A stretch of 64,000 nt of DNA from Sphingomonas sanxanigenens DSM 19645 = NX02 (GTDB lineage: Bacteria > Pseudomonadota > Alphaproteobacteria > Sphingomonadales > Sphingomonadaceae): contig NZ_CP006644.1 in assembly GCF_000512205.2 (NCBI RefSeq), forward strand, positions 124,001-188,000, written 5' to 3'. Position numbers and translations under genes: made by a program. The stretch's first letter is position 1, and the number at the start of each line of letters is the position of its first letter. The notes beneath the pieces were generated by a model. It searched no databases. It was not told the DNA's origin and saw only the letters and a program-made list of their open reading frames with translations. Below are positions 44,012-51,578 of the stretch, piece by piece.

Positions 44012-46771
44012 TCACTTCACCGGCGGCGCGCCGTAATAATCCGGGGCGCCGTCGAACCGCACGTCGATGCGGTCGAGCAGGAAGCCCGGGTCCAGCGCAT
44101 AGACCCGCACCCGATGCGCGCCGGCGGCGAGCGTGCCGAGCGCTATCGTTTCCGCGCTACTGTTGGCGAGCACATTGCGTTTCCAGCGTTCGCTGCGGCC
44201 ATGCGTCTCGAAGTCGAGGATGCGCGGCGCCTCGTCATCGATGCGGACGGCCAGCCGAAGCCCGTTCGCCGCGGTCAGCGGGTGGACGGGGATGGCGACG
44301 ATGCGCAGTTCGGCCTCGCCGGCGGTTGCGGCGCTGAAATCCCAGGCGAGGGGGTCGAGCCCGGCGATCGTGTCTGCGGACGGGCGGGTCAGGCTGGACC
44401 GCAGCGCGGTGCCGCGGGAGCCGAGGTCGGGCACGTGTTCCCAGCTTCCGTCGGCGGGCATGCCGGCATCGTCCGGCGAGAGCGAGACGATATGGTCGAG
44501 CGCTGCGGGCGCACCGGGGGCCGGCGCCGGGAGCAGCCGTGCCGTCACCTCGATGCTGCGGTCACCGCAGGCGAGCATTCCGCCGGTGATGGCGGCGGCG
44601 CCATCATAGCGCACGATGACCCGCTGTTCGAAGCCGTTGTCTGCGTCCAGCCGGCCCATGCTGGTGAGCAGCGTGATCCCCCTGTCGAGCGAGATCGACC
44701 AGTTCCGCGGCTCACCGTTGCTCGACACGGTGAGCGTGCGGCGTGACGGCTTGCCGGTGACGAACACGAGGTCCGACGCGTCCACCGCGCAACCCGGTTT
44801 CGCCGCGATCTCCGCGCGCGGATAGGGCGGCTCGGCGAACACCGGCAGCCGGCGCGGCGCCATGTCCATCATGCCGCGCCATTTGCCGCCGTTCTGCGCG
44901 TTATAGGCGGCGGTGTCGGCGACGATGCGCTGGTGCGCGGCGCGGGCCGCCGCCGCCAGCGCGTTGACGGTCGGGCGGCCCTGCCGCGCGTGCAGCGCGG
45001 CGAGATCGAGCGACAGGTTGCGGCGGTTGATGTCGGCGGCACCGTGCACCGGGTAGCCGACCAGCTGGAACCAGGCGTCGCGGCGATCCTCGGGCAATGT
45101 CCTGCCCACCGCATCGGTGCGGAATGCGAGCGCCGCATAGGCGTCGATCCGGCGCTGCGCTTCGTCTCCGCCGGTGCGGATATAATCGCCGATGCGGATC
45201 GGGCGGGTCGGTTCGGTCTGGCTGAAGCCGATGAACTCGGGGCGCCGCTCGAAGGCGAGGTCATAATAGTGGGTCAGGATGCCGGCGATCCTGCGGGCCT
45301 GCTCCTTGCCGAATTGCGCTTCCGCCCAGGCGGTGAGGTGCGCGCGCGGCGTCTGCGCGAAGAGGCGGTGGTCGAAGGCGAGGTCGAGGAAATAGTGGGT
45401 GAGATACTCGCCCGGCTTGATGTCGCCGACATTGACCACCCACAGCTTGCGGGCATCGAGCCGCCACGCCCGCTCCATCTGCTCGCGGATCAGCGCGGGA
45501 TGCGTCGTCGCCAGCCAGAGATAGTCGTGCGGCCGGCCCCAGTAGGAGATATGGTAATAGACCCCCGAGCCGCCGCTGCGCGCCCGCTCGGCCGGCGTCG
45601 GGAGCTGGCTGATATAGCCGTAATTGTCCTCGGGCCACACGAGGGTGACATCCTCGGGCACGTCGAGGCCGGCGCCGTAGATGTCGAGCACTTCCTTGTA
45701 GAGCGTCAGCGCCTGCGGCACCTTGTCCGCGGCGAGCCCCTGCGCCTTCGCCAGCAGCGCGCGCTGGTCGGCGATGGCGCGGGCGGTGGCGTCCAGCGCC
45801 TGTTCGGGCGTGTCGGCGCCTTCCATCGCCGAGTCATGCTTGCCGCGCAGCCCGATCGTGGTGATCGTCTCGAAATCCTTCACCTCGCGCGCGCGCTCGC
45901 CCCAGTAGCGCAGCATCCCGGGCCGGTTGGTGAAATAGTTGAAGGGCCCGCGCTTCGCCTCGTCCCACTCGCGCACATTGTTGCGCATCATCGGTTCGGC
46001 GTGGGAGGTGCCGACGATGATCGCATGATCGCGCGCCGCCCCGGCATTGCCGGGGATCTGGTAGAAGGGCCTGGTGCTGTCGTGCATCGCCGGCCAGATC
46101 AGATTGGCCTTGAGGCGCCACATCAGTTCGAAGATGCGGGCATAGGTCCTGGGGCCGATGTCGCCGGTCTCGGGCTCATGGGTCTTTGCCGCCCAGGGCT
46201 GCAGACCCCAATCCTCATCGTTGAGAAAGATGCCGCGATACTGGACGGAGGGCGGGTCCGACAGCGTGCGGGCGCCGTCCACCGCCAGCCGGTCGACGCG
46301 GCGCGGGGTGACGTCCGCCCACCATTCCCACGCCGAGACGCCGAGTGCGCGGCCGAGATCGACCATGCCCCAGATCGCGCCGCGCTGGTCGGATCCGGCG
46401 ATCAGCAGATAGCGCCGCGCCGGATCGCGCCGGGAGCGCAGCAGCACGCGTTCGTAGCGCTCCCACTGGTCGTCCAGCGCGGTAAGATCGGCGCCCGTGT
46501 CCGCGGCGACCTGCCTGACGAGCGCGGAGCCCTTCGTGCCGATGACGATGCACAATTCCGAGCAGCGCGCGAGATCGTCGGAGACGACGGGAACCTTGCC
46601 GCTCAGCGCGGAGAGGTCGCGCGCCAGCATCTCGCCGGCGAGTGCGCTCGGCTTCGCGCCGTCATGGACGATGCCGGCAACCTGCACCCCATCGAACAGC
46701 ACCGCCTCCTCGGCATGCGCCATCGCCGCGGGCGCGGTGGCGGCAAGTGCGGCGAGGAGGGCGCGGCGCAC
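44012..46771 (-). CDS. GH115 family xylan alpha-1,2-glucuronidase
   Basis: A protein of about 919 residues with a signal peptide (VRRALLAALAATAPAAMAHA). Family features are YRGIFLNDEDWGLQPWA, FELMWRLKANLIWPAMHD, GTSHAEPMMRNNVREW, VWPEDNYGYI and YHISYWGRPHDYLWLATTHPA, which match GH115 enzymes that remove (methyl)glucuronic acid side chains from xylan. A C-terminal domain completes the fold. A GTG at 46771 overlaps the stop of the upstream 51-residue frame (TAGTG); ATG codons at 46789 and 46825 are alternatives. It is divergent from a FadR-type regulator and likely works in the periplasm. Confidence 0.9.
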   Translation of the reverse strand: MRRALLAALAATAPAAMAHAEEAVLFDGVQVAGIVHDGAKPSALAGEMLARDLSALSGKVPVVSDDLARCSELCIVIGTKGSALVRQVAADTGADLTALDDQWERYERVLLRSRRDPARRYLLIAGSDQRGAIWGMVDLGRALGVSAWEWWADVTPRRVDRLAVDGARTLSDPPSVQYRGIFLNDEDWGLQPWAAKTHEPETGDIGPRTYARIFELMWRLKANLIWPAMHDSTRPFYQIPGNAGAARDHAIIVGTSHAEPMMRNNVREWDEAKRGPFNYFTNRPGMLRYWGERAREVKDFETITTIGLRGKHDSAMEGADTPEQALDATARAIADQRALLAKAQGLAADKVPQALTLYKEVLDIYGAGLDVPEDVTLVWPEDNYGYISQLPTPAERARSGGSGVYYHISYWGRPHDYLWLATTHPALIREQMERAWRLDARKLWVVNVGDIKPGEYLTHYFLDLAFDHRLFAQTPRAHLTAWAEAQFGKEQARRIAGILTHYYDLAFERRPEFIGFSQTEPTRPIRIGDYIRTGGDEAQRRIDAYAALAFRTDAVGRTLPEDRRDAWFQLVGYPVHGAADINRRNLSLDLAALHARQGRPTVNALAAAARAAHQRIVADTAAYNAQNGGKWRGMMDMAPRRLPVFAEPPYPRAEIAAKPGCAVDASDLVFVTGKPSRRTLTVSSNGEPRNWSISLDRGITLLTSMGRLDADNGFEQRVIVRYDGAAAITGGMLACGDRSIEVTARLLPAPAPGAPAALDHIVSLSPDDAGMPADGSWEHVPDLGSRGTALRSSLTRPSADTIAGLDPLAWDFSAATAGEAELRIVAIPVHPLTAANGLRLAVRIDDEAPRILDFETHGRSERWKRNVLANSSAETIALGTLAAGAHRVRVYALDPGFLLDRIDVRFDGAPDYYGAPPVK

Positions 46772-46926
46772 TAGCGGCACACCGCCCATTTGTCGCAATC
46801 GACGCTTTCCAGTCCGCGATAGCACGCGCCGATGGGGAGGGCTGCCAGCAGCGAACCGGCGGCGATGCCGCCCAGCATGTCGCGGCGTGACGCAACGGTG
46901 ATGGCGTCCGCGCTGTCCACATCCAT
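46771..46926 (-). CDS. Possible 51-residue Tat-signal-like peptide coupled to GH115
   Basis: A short frame whose stop overlaps the probable GTG start of the GH115 gene. It encodes VASRRDMLGGIAAGSLLAALPIGAC, a twin-arginine-like export signal ending in a cysteine, and then a short tail with two more cysteines (VDCDKWAVCR). It may be a small exported lipopeptide, a leader peptide for coupled translation, or chance. The ATG has GGAG only one base upstream, which is tighter than usual. Confidence 0.4.
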   Translation of the reverse strand: MDVDSADAITVASRRDMLGGIAAGSLLAALPIGACYRGLESVDCDKWAVCR

Positions 46927-47096
46927 TCTCCGGGTTCGCACTCTATGCTTCTCGTGTAGCTCTGTCGAATTGGTAAGGCAATATGGTATGACATGCCGTA
47001 GTATAGAGATCGATTTTCGCGCCATGGTCAGGCCATGATGACATCGGAGCGATTATCCGCTATACGTGATAACGCTAACAACAACATGGAACAGTC
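46927..47096. promoter_or_regulatory. Divergent control region of GH115 operon and FadR-type regulator
   Basis: This AT-rich gap contains several imperfect inverted repeats: ATTGGTAAGGCAAT at 46969-46982 and GGTATGACATGCC at 46985-46997. The ATTGGT and GGTAT half-sites resemble UxuR/ExuR-type GntR operators (ATTGGTATACCAAT), which suits a glucuronate-linked locus. Confidence 0.45.
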
Positions 47097-47873
47097 ATGC
47101 TGAAGCCAACGGCCAATAGCGGGGAGAGGCTCTACATAACAGTGGCGCGGCGGTTGGAACAGGCGATCGAGGCGGGCATCTATCCGGTGGGCAGCCGGCT
47201 GCCGGCGGAGCGCGATCTGTCCGAGCGGCTGGGGGTCAGCCGGCCGGTGATCCGTGAGGCGCTGATCGTGCTGGAGATTCGCGGCTCGATCATGGTCAGG
47301 CCAAATGGCGGCACCGTGGTTGCCAGCCGTGACCAGCGCTCGGGGGCTGCGCTCGCGATGCAGGCGGATGCGGGGCCGTTCGAGGTCACGGAGGCGCGGC
47401 GGCTGCTTGAGGGAGAGGTGGCTGCGCTCGCTGCCACCCTCGTCGAAGACGACCAGTTCGAGGAACTGGAAGAGACGGTGCGGTTGATGGACAATCCCGC
47501 GCTCGACGCCCAGGCCCGCGAGCGTGCCGACCGCGCCTTCCATATGGCACTGGCGCGGATCACCGGCAATGACGTGCTGGTCTCGATGGTCGAGAGCCTG
47601 TGGGACATGCGCTACAACTCGGCGCTGTGCGTCTATTTCTTCCAGCAGGCGCGTGAGCACGGCATCGAGCCCCCCGTCGACCAGCACCGCCTGATCATCG
47701 ACACGCTGAGAGCCCGCGACCCCGAAGCCGCGCGCGCGGCGATGCGCGAGCATCTGACCAAGGTGACGGAAAGCCTGCTGATCGCGACCGAAGAGGATGC
47801 GCGCGAGCGGGAACGGTTGCGGGTGACCGAGCGCGGGAGCGATTTCGCGCGGCGCGCGCGGACGGGGACCTGA
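47097..47873 (+). CDS. GntR family regulator, FadR subfamily
   Basis: A 258-residue regulator: N-terminal winged helix with GSRLPAERDLSERLGVSRPVIREALIVLEIRG, then an all-helical FCD ligand domain with ARRLLEGEVAALAA, FHMALARITGN and the metal-ligand histidine region DQHRLIIDTLRARD and MREHL. FCD regulators of this type (UxuR, ExuR) sense hexuronates. Being divergent from an alpha-glucuronidase gene, it probably controls glucuronoxylan use. Its ligand is inferred, not shown. Confidence 0.9.
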   Translation: MLKPTANSGERLYITVARRLEQAIEAGIYPVGSRLPAERDLSERLGVSRPVIREALIVLEIRGSIMVRPNGGTVVASRDQRSGAALAMQADAGPFEVTEARRLLEGEVAALAATLVEDDQFEELEETVRLMDNPALDAQARERADRAFHMALARITGNDVLVSMVESLWDMRYNSALCVYFFQQAREHGIEPPVDQHRLIIDTLRARDPEAARAAMREHLTKVTESLLIATEEDARERERLRVTERGSDFARRARTGT

Positions 47874-47892
47874 GCGGGACGCGCCCGGGCGG

Positions 47893-48519
47893 TCAATCGG
47901 CTGGCGCCAGTGGCGCCGGATCGGCGGCGGCCGGTGCGGTCGCCTGGGGTGCCGGCTCCGCCTGGGGCGCCTGCGCCAGCCGGCGATGGCCGATCGTCAT
48001 GCTGCGCAGCACGCCGTCGCGGCGGATCAGCCCATGCATCAGCGCCGCCGAGAGATGCGCGAGGATCAGCGCGAAGAACAGGATCGCGACGATCGTGTGC
48101 GCCTGGCGCAGCAGTGCATGGACGGCAAGGTCGTGCGGCAGGATCGGCGGCAGCGAGAGCCCTTCGGTCAGCCGCACCGGATAGCCGCCGGCGGAGAGCA
48201 TGGCCCAACCGATCAACGGCATCGCCACCATGCTTGCATAAAGCAGGATGTGCGAGCCCTTGGCGACCCGATGCTGCAGGGGAGGAAGATCGGCGGGCAG
48301 CGCCGGGGCGCCGGTCGCGAGGCGCAGCGGCAGCCGGATCAGCACCAGCAGCAGGATCGCGATCCCGATCGGCCGGTGCAGCGCGAGCAGGCCGAGATAG
48401 GCCGGCCCGGCGGTCGAGACCATGCCGACGCCGATGAACAGCATCGCAAGCACCAGCGCCGCCATCAGCCAGTGGAGCGTGCGCAGCGCAGGATGGAAAT
48501 CGTGGGCGGGGCGGCTCAT
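47893..48519 (-). CDS. Cytochrome b561
   Basis: A 208-residue inner membrane di-heme cytochrome with four transmembrane helices. Candidate heme ligands are the histidines in FHPALRTLHWLMAAL, LALHRPIGI, KGSHILLYASM and QAHTIVAILFFALILAH. A proline/alanine-rich tail ends the protein. The ATG overlaps the stop of the catalase-like gene (ATGA), so both are made together. It likely passes electrons to or from the periplasmic heme partner. Confidence 0.92.
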   Translation of the reverse strand: MSRPAHDFHPALRTLHWLMAALVLAMLFIGVGMVSTAGPAYLGLLALHRPIGIAILLLVLIRLPLRLATGAPALPADLPPLQHRVAKGSHILLYASMVAMPLIGWAMLSAGGYPVRLTEGLSLPPILPHDLAVHALLRQAHTIVAILFFALILAHLSAALMHGLIRRDGVLRSMTIGHRRLAQAPQAEPAPQATAPAAADPAPLAPAD

Positions 48520-49592
48520 CGCGCGTCGCTCCGGGCGATATCCTCACCCACGGCGCTCGGTCCCGCGCCCTCGGCGGCGCGGCGGGTGAAGGAAGAGGAA
48601 TAGGCTTTCGATCGCGCCGCCAGCAGCGGATCGTCCGAGACGGCGATGCCGGACGGCAGGATGGTGGGATCGAAGTTGAGATCGCGGCAGGCGCCGGTCT
48701 CCTCGGGCTGCACCGCGTCCAGCACCAGCGTGCCCGCATCGATCGAGCGGTGCTTGCCCTGCCATGCGATCGTCGCCTTGTCGGTCACGTCGCCGGCATT
48801 GGCGACGACCAGCTGGAGGTGCCAGCGCGACGGGCCTCTCGCGGTGCGCGCGATCATCTCGTCGAACAGATAATCGCGCGGCAGCCTGTCGAGATGCGCC
48901 TTGTCCAGCCCGGCCAGCGGCGCCTCCGGCACGAACTGCCATCTTACCGTCTGCGTGCTGCCGGCAGCGTTCGTGAAGCGGAAGGCGTTGATGCTGTAAT
49001 AGGTCGCGTTGGCGAAGCTGTCGGGCAGCACCGCAGTCGCCATGTAATCCTGAAACGCCTTCACCTCGGGATGCGCGGCGAGAAACGGCTTCATCACCGC
49101 CGCATCGGGCTTGCCGGTCTTCGGATCCGGGGTCGTCGCGCGCTGCAGCGCCACGAAGGACGGGACGTCGGCCACCGGGAAGATCGGCGTATGGTCCATC
49201 GCCAGCCGCCATTCCTGCCCATCGGGCGTCTGCAGCAGCAGCGCCATCGAATGGAATACGTTGCGCCCGTCGGTGGCGAGCGGGTTGCCGCCGCCCAGCG
49301 AGAAGCGGCCGATGACGGGGTAATCGCCCGCGGCGAACGCGCCGGCCGACGAGAGCGCGGTGCCCCCGCCATTGGCCTGGAACCGGCCGGCGAAGCACAG
49401 CCCCTTGGCATGGGCACGGCGATAGCCCGGATGGCTGCCGCCATTGTCGTCGAGCGCGGTGACGATGTCGCCGCCATCGATCCGGTCGCCGCCGATCCAG
49501 CCTGCGGCCCAGGCGAAACCGCCGGCCAGCAGCAGCACGATGGCGCCGATCAGCGCCGCAGGTCCGGCGAGGGTGCGGAATGTCAAAGGCAT
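48516..49592 (-). CDS. SrpA-type catalase-related heme peroxidase
   Basis: A 358-residue protein with an N-terminal membrane anchor or signal (about 8-32) and a compact catalase core. HAKGLCFAGRFQANGG carries the distal histidine, FSLGGGNPLATDGRNVFHSMALLLQTPDG is typical of the small SrpA-type catalases, and the proximal heme tyrosine is in the terminal RSKAYSSSF. It lacks the large C-terminal parts of classical catalases. Linked to cytochrome b561 by an overlapping stop/start. It probably acts as a peroxidase against oxidants in the envelope. The start at 49592 avoids a cysteine/arginine-rich extension. Confidence 0.88.
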   Translation of the reverse strand: MPLTFRTLAGPAALIGAIVLLLAGGFAWAAGWIGGDRIDGGDIVTALDDNGGSHPGYRRAHAKGLCFAGRFQANGGGTALSSAGAFAAGDYPVIGRFSLGGGNPLATDGRNVFHSMALLLQTPDGQEWRLAMDHTPIFPVADVPSFVALQRATTPDPKTGKPDAAVMKPFLAAHPEVKAFQDYMATAVLPDSFANATYYSINAFRFTNAAGSTQTVRWQFVPEAPLAGLDKAHLDRLPRDYLFDEMIARTARGPSRWHLQLVVANAGDVTDKATIAWQGKHRSIDAGTLVLDAVQPEETGACRDLNFDPTILPSGIAVSDDPLLAARSKAYSSSFTRRAAEGAGPSAVGEDIARSDAR

Positions 49593-49687
49593 GCGGGTCC
49601 GTTTCGTTCGGCAACACGGGAGGAGACGCGGCGGACCATGACTTATTCCGGCCGGCACGCAATATGCTCGTTACATTCGAAACGCGA

Positions 49688-50188
49688 TCAGCCTTGTGCA
49701 GTCTCCGCCAGCACGGCCTCATAGGCTGTCCGCAACCGATCCCACACCGAAGGGCCTTCGGGTGGTGGCGCCCCCAGATGCAGCGCGCGCAGTTCGGCCA
49801 TGAAATCCGCCCACATCGCCGGGCCGCCTTCTTCAAGCACCTGCGCGCGGATCGAGAGTTCGCGGGAAACGGGCAGGTGCCGGCGCCCCCACGCCCCCAT
49901 ATGCGCCATCACCGGCACGAGCTGGATCGCCGCTTCGGTGAGGCTGTAGATCGATTTCTGCTTGTGGCTGGGATCGTCCGCCTTGGTCACCAGCCCCGAT
50001 GCCAGCAATTTCTTCAGCCGGTCGGCGAGGATGTTGGAGGCGATTCCTTCCTCCGACGCGATCAGCAGTTCGCGGAAATGGCGGCGATTGCCGAACATCA
50101 TGTCGCGGATGACGATCAGGCTCCACCGATCGCCCAGCACCTCAAGCGTCAGATTGATCGGGCAGCCCGACCGGATCGCATCGACCAT
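49688..50188 (-). CDS. HxlR family transcriptional regulator
   Basis: A 166-residue winged-helix regulator. The hallmark is CPINLTLEVLGDRWSLIVIRDMMFGNRRHFRELL in two joined parts, with the redox-sensing type cysteine at the start, then GIASNILADRLKKLLASGLV. The ATG at 50188 has AAGG upstream; an upstream ATG at 50221 would add 11 residues. It is divergent from the DHFR-like gene with a 90-base control region, and HxlR proteins often regulate such detoxification genes. Confidence 0.9.
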   Translation of the reverse strand: MVDAIRSGCPINLTLEVLGDRWSLIVIRDMMFGNRRHFRELLIASEEGIASNILADRLKKLLASGLVTKADDPSHKQKSIYSLTEAAIQLVPVMAHMGAWGRRHLPVSRELSIRAQVLEEGGPAMWADFMAELRALHLGAPPPEGPSVWDRLRTAYEAVLAETAQG

Positions 50189-50278
50189 CCGGTACCTTAC
50201 CAAACTGCTTGCAATGCGCAATCAGTTCGATAAGCAAGCGGAACTGGTTGTGAAACGCAAGCGGTAGGGAGAGGATCG
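50189..50278. promoter_or_regulatory. HxlR/DHFR-like divergent control region
   Basis: GCAAGCGG occurs twice in direct orientation (50234-50241 and 50257-50264), 23 bases apart. A TTGC-AATGC-GCAA inverted repeat also lies near 50209-50221. These are candidate HxlR binding sites. Confidence 0.4.
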
Positions 50279-50848
50279 ATGGGGCGGTTGATCGTATCGG
50301 CATTCACCAGCCTGGATGGCTATATCGAGCCGCCGACGGGGTTCGAGGGGCCGGCCTGGTCCGACGAGGTCGAGCGTCACTGGTCGGCGCATGCGCTTAG
50401 CACCGCGAAGCACCTGATCTACGGACGCGTCAATTTCCAGTTCAACGCCGGCTTCTGGGGCGACCCCGACGGGCCGGCGGCGGAGATTTCCTACGCGCCG
50501 GTGATGAACGCGCTGCCCAAGACGGTGTTCTCGCGCACATTGACCGGCGATCCCGGCTGGAACGCGACGATCGCCACCGACGTCGAGACGCGGGTGGCAC
50601 AGCTCAAGGCGGAGATCGACGGCGATATCTATGCGTTCAGCGGCGCGCAGATGGTGGCGAGCCTGGCCGCGGCGGATGTGGTCGACGACTATATGCTGAT
50701 GCTGCTGCCGGTGCTGTGGGGCGGGGGCAAGCGGCTGTTCGGCGCCGAATGTCCGCGGCAGGATCTGGCGCTGATCGAAAGCCGTGCGCTCGGCACCGGC
50801 GCGGTCATCCTGCGCTACGCGCGCGTCCGCAAGGAGATCGCCGCGTGA
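50279..50848 (+). CDS. Dihydrofolate reductase-like (RibD C-terminal) protein
   Basis: A 189-residue protein of the RibD_C/DHFR fold. The N-terminal LIVSAFTSLDGYIEPP, the central HLIYGRVNFQF and FSGAQMVASLAAADVVDDYMLMLLPVLWGGGKRLF match the DHFR-like family of NADPH oxidoreductases, most of unknown substrate. The start has AGGGAGAGG upstream. It overlaps the following GST gene by four bases. Confidence 0.88.
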   Translation: MGRLIVSAFTSLDGYIEPPTGFEGPAWSDEVERHWSAHALSTAKHLIYGRVNFQFNAGFWGDPDGPAAEISYAPVMNALPKTVFSRTLTGDPGWNATIATDVETRVAQLKAEIDGDIYAFSGAQMVASLAAADVVDDYMLMLLPVLWGGGKRLFGAECPRQDLALIESRALGTGAVILRYARVRKEIAA

Positions 50849-51498
50849 CCGCGCTGACGCTCTACTATCACCCGCTTTCCTCCTATTGCTGGAAGGCGCT
50901 GGTCGCGCTCAACGAGCATGGCATCGATTATGCGCTGCGCCAGATCGACGCCGCCGATGCCGCGGCGGGGGCGGAACTGACGGCGCTCTGGCCGATGCAG
51001 CGCTTCCCGGTGCTGGTGGACGGGGCGAACGACGTTGTGCTGCCCGAGACCAGCATCATCATCGAATATGTCACGACACGCCATCCCGGCGCCTTCGCCG
51101 CGATCCCCGCCGATCCGGATGCGGCGATCGAGACGCGGCTGCTCGACCGATTGTTCGACAATGATGTGATGACGCCGGTGCAGAAGGTGGTGTTCGAACA
51201 TCTCCGCCCCGAGGCCGAACGCGACGCCGCCGACATCGGGCGTGCCCGCGCCGCGCTGCGCAAGGCCTATGACATGCTGGAAGCGCGGCTGGCCGGACGG
51301 ACCTGGGCCGCGGGCGATGCCTTCACATTGGCGGACTGCGCGGCGATGCCGTCGCTGCACTATGCCGACAAGGTCGAGCCGTTCCGCGCGACGCATCCGT
51401 GGCTGGGGGATTATCTCGGCCGGCTGGAGGCGCGCGCGTCGGTGGTGCCGGTGCTCGAGGCGGCGGCACCCTATGCGCATTTCTTTCCGGTGAAGTGA
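50845..51498 (+). CDS. Glutathione S-transferase family protein
   Basis: A 217-residue protein with the GST layout: an N-terminal thioredoxin-like domain (LTLYYHPLSSYCWKALVALNE, RFPVLVDGANDVVLPETSIIIEY with the glutathione-binding ES/TS pair) and a C-terminal helical domain with GRTWAAGDAFTLADCAAMPSL. The GTG start overlaps the DHFR-like stop. It probably detoxifies electrophiles or acts in a redox pathway with its operon partner. The substrate is unknown. Confidence 0.92.
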   Translation: MTALTLYYHPLSSYCWKALVALNEHGIDYALRQIDAADAAAGAELTALWPMQRFPVLVDGANDVVLPETSIIIEYVTTRHPGAFAAIPADPDAAIETRLLDRLFDNDVMTPVQKVVFEHLRPEAERDAADIGRARAALRKAYDMLEARLAGRTWAAGDAFTLADCAAMPSLHYADKVEPFRATHPWLGDYLGRLEARASVVPVLEAAAPYAHFFPVK

Positions 51499-51517
51499 GC
51501 GGTTGGACCGCGGACGA

Positions 51518-51543
51518 GAACGGCGGCCGATCGGCCGCCGTTC
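51518..51543. terminator. Perfect 26-base palindrome between convergent genes
   Basis: The palindrome GAACGGCGGCCGA followed directly by its complement forms a loop-free or small-loop hairpin between the GST (+) and RTX (-) genes. Its place between convergent stops points to a bidirectional terminator. Confidence 0.65.
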
Positions 51544-51578
51544 CAATGCCTATCCGATCCGAGCGCGGAGCGCCGCGA

